Part shown: one piece after another, positions 62,995 through 64,000 of the stretch
How the letters are laid out: the number at the start of each line of letters is the position of its first letter
Position numbering within the stretch: position 1 is the stretch's first letter
NCBI GenBank assembly: GCA_023515745.1
Contig: JALECJ010000003.1
Location: forward strand, 67,001-131,000
Direction of reading: 5' to 3'
DNA length: 64,000 bases
Source of the DNA: Amoeboaphelidium protococcarum
Taxonomy: Eukaryota > Aphelidiomycota > Aphelidea
Notes under the pieces: generated by a model
Databases searched by the model: none
The model's input: only the letters and a program-made list of their open reading frames with translations
What the model was told of the DNA's origin: nothing
Position numbers and translations under genes: made by a program

Positions 62995-63065
62995 TGCGCC
63001 GAGCGGGAATCGAACCCACGGCAATATCTTGGAAGGATACTATGTTACCCCTACACCATCGGCGA
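62995..63065 (-). tRNA. tRNA-Gly (anticodon UCC)
   Basis: Cloverleaf on the minus strand: six-pair acceptor CGCCGA/TCGGCG, D stem GTGT/ACAT with loop AGGGGTA, anticodon stem GTATC/GATAT with loop CTTCCAA (anticodon TCC), T arm GTGGG-TTCGATT-CCCGC. Intronless; a T run follows for Pol III termination. Odd: the expected 1:72 pair is T-C instead of G-C. It is immediately 3' (on this strand, upstream) flanked by a repeat copy. Confidence 0.9.
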
Positions 63066-63068
63066 TGA

Positions 63069-63310
63069 GTGATACGGTCGCGTAAGATCTTAAAGTGACT
63101 CTTGATTAGATGCAGAGTTGAGAGGTGACGTAATGGGGGTGGCGCAGCAATTAGTGGCGTTATCGAGGCTGCAGAGTTCGTCATTGATCTTCTCTGAGTA
63201 CCGGTTATTGCAAGTGAGAAGTGCATTATCAGGTAGTGGTCTAGTGAATAGTGAATCAGAAGTAATAAAGTATAATCCAGTACAGAAACAGTACCAGCAG
63301 TATCATGAGT
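63069..63310. repeat. direct repeat, copy 1 (next to tRNA)
   Basis: About 240 bp, begins GTGATACGGTCGCGTAAGAT and shares long blocks with copy 2: AAAGTGACTCTTGATTAG, GCAGAGTTGAGAGGTGACGT, TACCGGTTATTGCAAGTGAG, TCAGGTAGTGGT. A short tract with an extra CGAGGCTGCAGAG is copy-specific. It starts only 3-4 bp from the tRNA 5' end. Likely a solo terminal repeat or mobile-element fragment that targets tRNA flanks. No coding frame matched. Confidence 0.7.
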
Positions 63311-63636
63311 GAAAAATCTAGGACAGACTATATACACAAATGATTGAAGTGGTGTGCTAGCATTTGTTGAGTTACGGCAAGTAAGTATATGTTGCCTCAA
63401 TCTGAAGACCACCAGACAAAGTTCGAGAGACAGACACAAGATGAATAATAACGTGCAAATAAGTAAATACTATATTAGCACGATGATCATAGAAAAGAAG
63501 GATGTACTTAGACATCCGCATATATAACTCAAGGCGTGTGAAACATAAGCAGCGACATGAGGCGTAGGAAGATCAGTACGCCACTCAGCACAGAGATGTG
63601 GTATCTGCCTCATGACCAGGTGTCACGTTAACATGG
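63311..63636. other. spacer between the two repeat copies
   Basis: 326 bp, no coding frame recognised. If the repeats are terminal repeats, this is the internal part of a small non-autonomous element. Confidence 0.35.
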
Positions 63637-63864
63637 GTGATACGGTCGCGTAAGATCATAAAGTGACTCTTGATTAGGTGCAGAGTTGAGAGGTGACGTA
63701 ATGGGGTGGTGTTATCAAAGGCTGTACAGTGCGTAATAGATCTTCTTTGAATACCGGTTATTGCAAGTGAGAAAGGCATAATCAGGTAGTGGTTTAGTGA
63801 ATAGTAGATCAGAAGTGGTAAAGTATATTCCAATACAGAAACAGTAATAGCAGTACCATGGGTG
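63637..63864. repeat. direct repeat, copy 2
   Basis: About 228 bp, same orientation as copy 1, roughly 80 percent similar by eye, starting GTGATACGGTCGCGTAAGAT. Separated from copy 1 by about 330 bp that show no gene. The pair may be the terminal repeats of a short non-autonomous element. Confidence 0.65.
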
Positions 63865-64000
63865 TTAGCACACGCGTCAATCAAGTTCTGACTCTGAAGG
63901 GCTTAGATGATCAACATTGTTTCAAGTGCGCACCTCTTTCATCATTGATGGGCAAATATCTGCAGTATACAGTATATACGCGCCTCTTATGAGCATTGAT

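Overview
The window is nuclear DNA of a compact, gene-dense eukaryote with a non-standard genetic code. Nearly every conserved gene is crossed by in-frame TAA and TAG codons at positions where its family has glutamine, and genes end only at TGA, so I read it with TAA/TAG = Gln and TGA = stop (the ciliate/hexamitid-type table). Introns are few and mostly short (57-83 nt, one of 268 nt), with GT..AG ends. Several genes are fungal or close to fungal: LCL2-like, RTT106-like, a SWA2-type auxilin (UBA-TPR-J), an OSH1/OSH2-type ankyrin-PH-ORD protein and a FAR9/FAR10-type FHA tail-anchored protein. KIF12-like kinesin, a P-type IIC cation ATPase, translin and a plant-type GT10 fucosyltransferase are also present. 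Together this suggests a holomycotan outside the classical fungi. From memory, aphelids (intracellular parasites of algae, e.g. Amoeboaphelidium) are a group reported to read TAA/TAG as Gln, so they are my best guess, not a proven assignment.

Layout. 1-13.4 kb: 3' part of a GT10 gene, then SPB1, an ETFRF1/LYRM5 homologue, fructose-1,6-bisphosphatase, TIM50, SmG, ICMT/STE14, LCL2, SWA2 and a PHO80/PCL-like cyclin. 13.8-25 kb: mainly secretory or unknown genes, namely a secreted calpain-like peptidase, a RanBP2 zinc-finger protein, VPS74/GOLPH3, a violaxanthin de-epoxidase-like protein, and two tandem paralogues of an unknown secreted family. 25-34.4 kb: FHA coiled-coil tail-anchored protein, an unknown four-TM protein with an in-frame TGA, CSB/RAD26, MED31, a zinc alcohol dehydrogenase and another unknown membrane protein. 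34.8-36.7 kb: an inverted second copy of the secreted calpain-like gene. 37.7-48.3 kb: kinesin, translin, REX-type exonuclease, OSBP-related protein, caspase-like protein. 48.9-60.2 kb: P-type cation ATPase (interrupted by an N gap), two tandem secreted FCP1/NIF-type phosphatases, a peroxisomal 2-hydroxyacyl-CoA lyase, a decayed PIF1/Helitron-type helicase, and RTT106. 61-64 kb: a 476-residue protein with a possible RNase H/RuvC-like motif, tRNA-Gly(UCC), and two direct repeats lying beside the tRNA.

Housekeeping genes of transcription, DNA repair, ribosome biogenesis, mitochondria and trafficking are interleaved with a strikingly large set of predicted secreted proteins in duplicated pairs (calpain-like x2, FCP1-like x2, unknown family x2) plus the VDE-like protein. 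If the organism is an algal parasite or phagotroph, these secreted families are the natural candidates for host interaction or digestion. The VDE-like gene, from a carotenoid-acting family otherwise tied to photosynthesis, is the single most surprising item.
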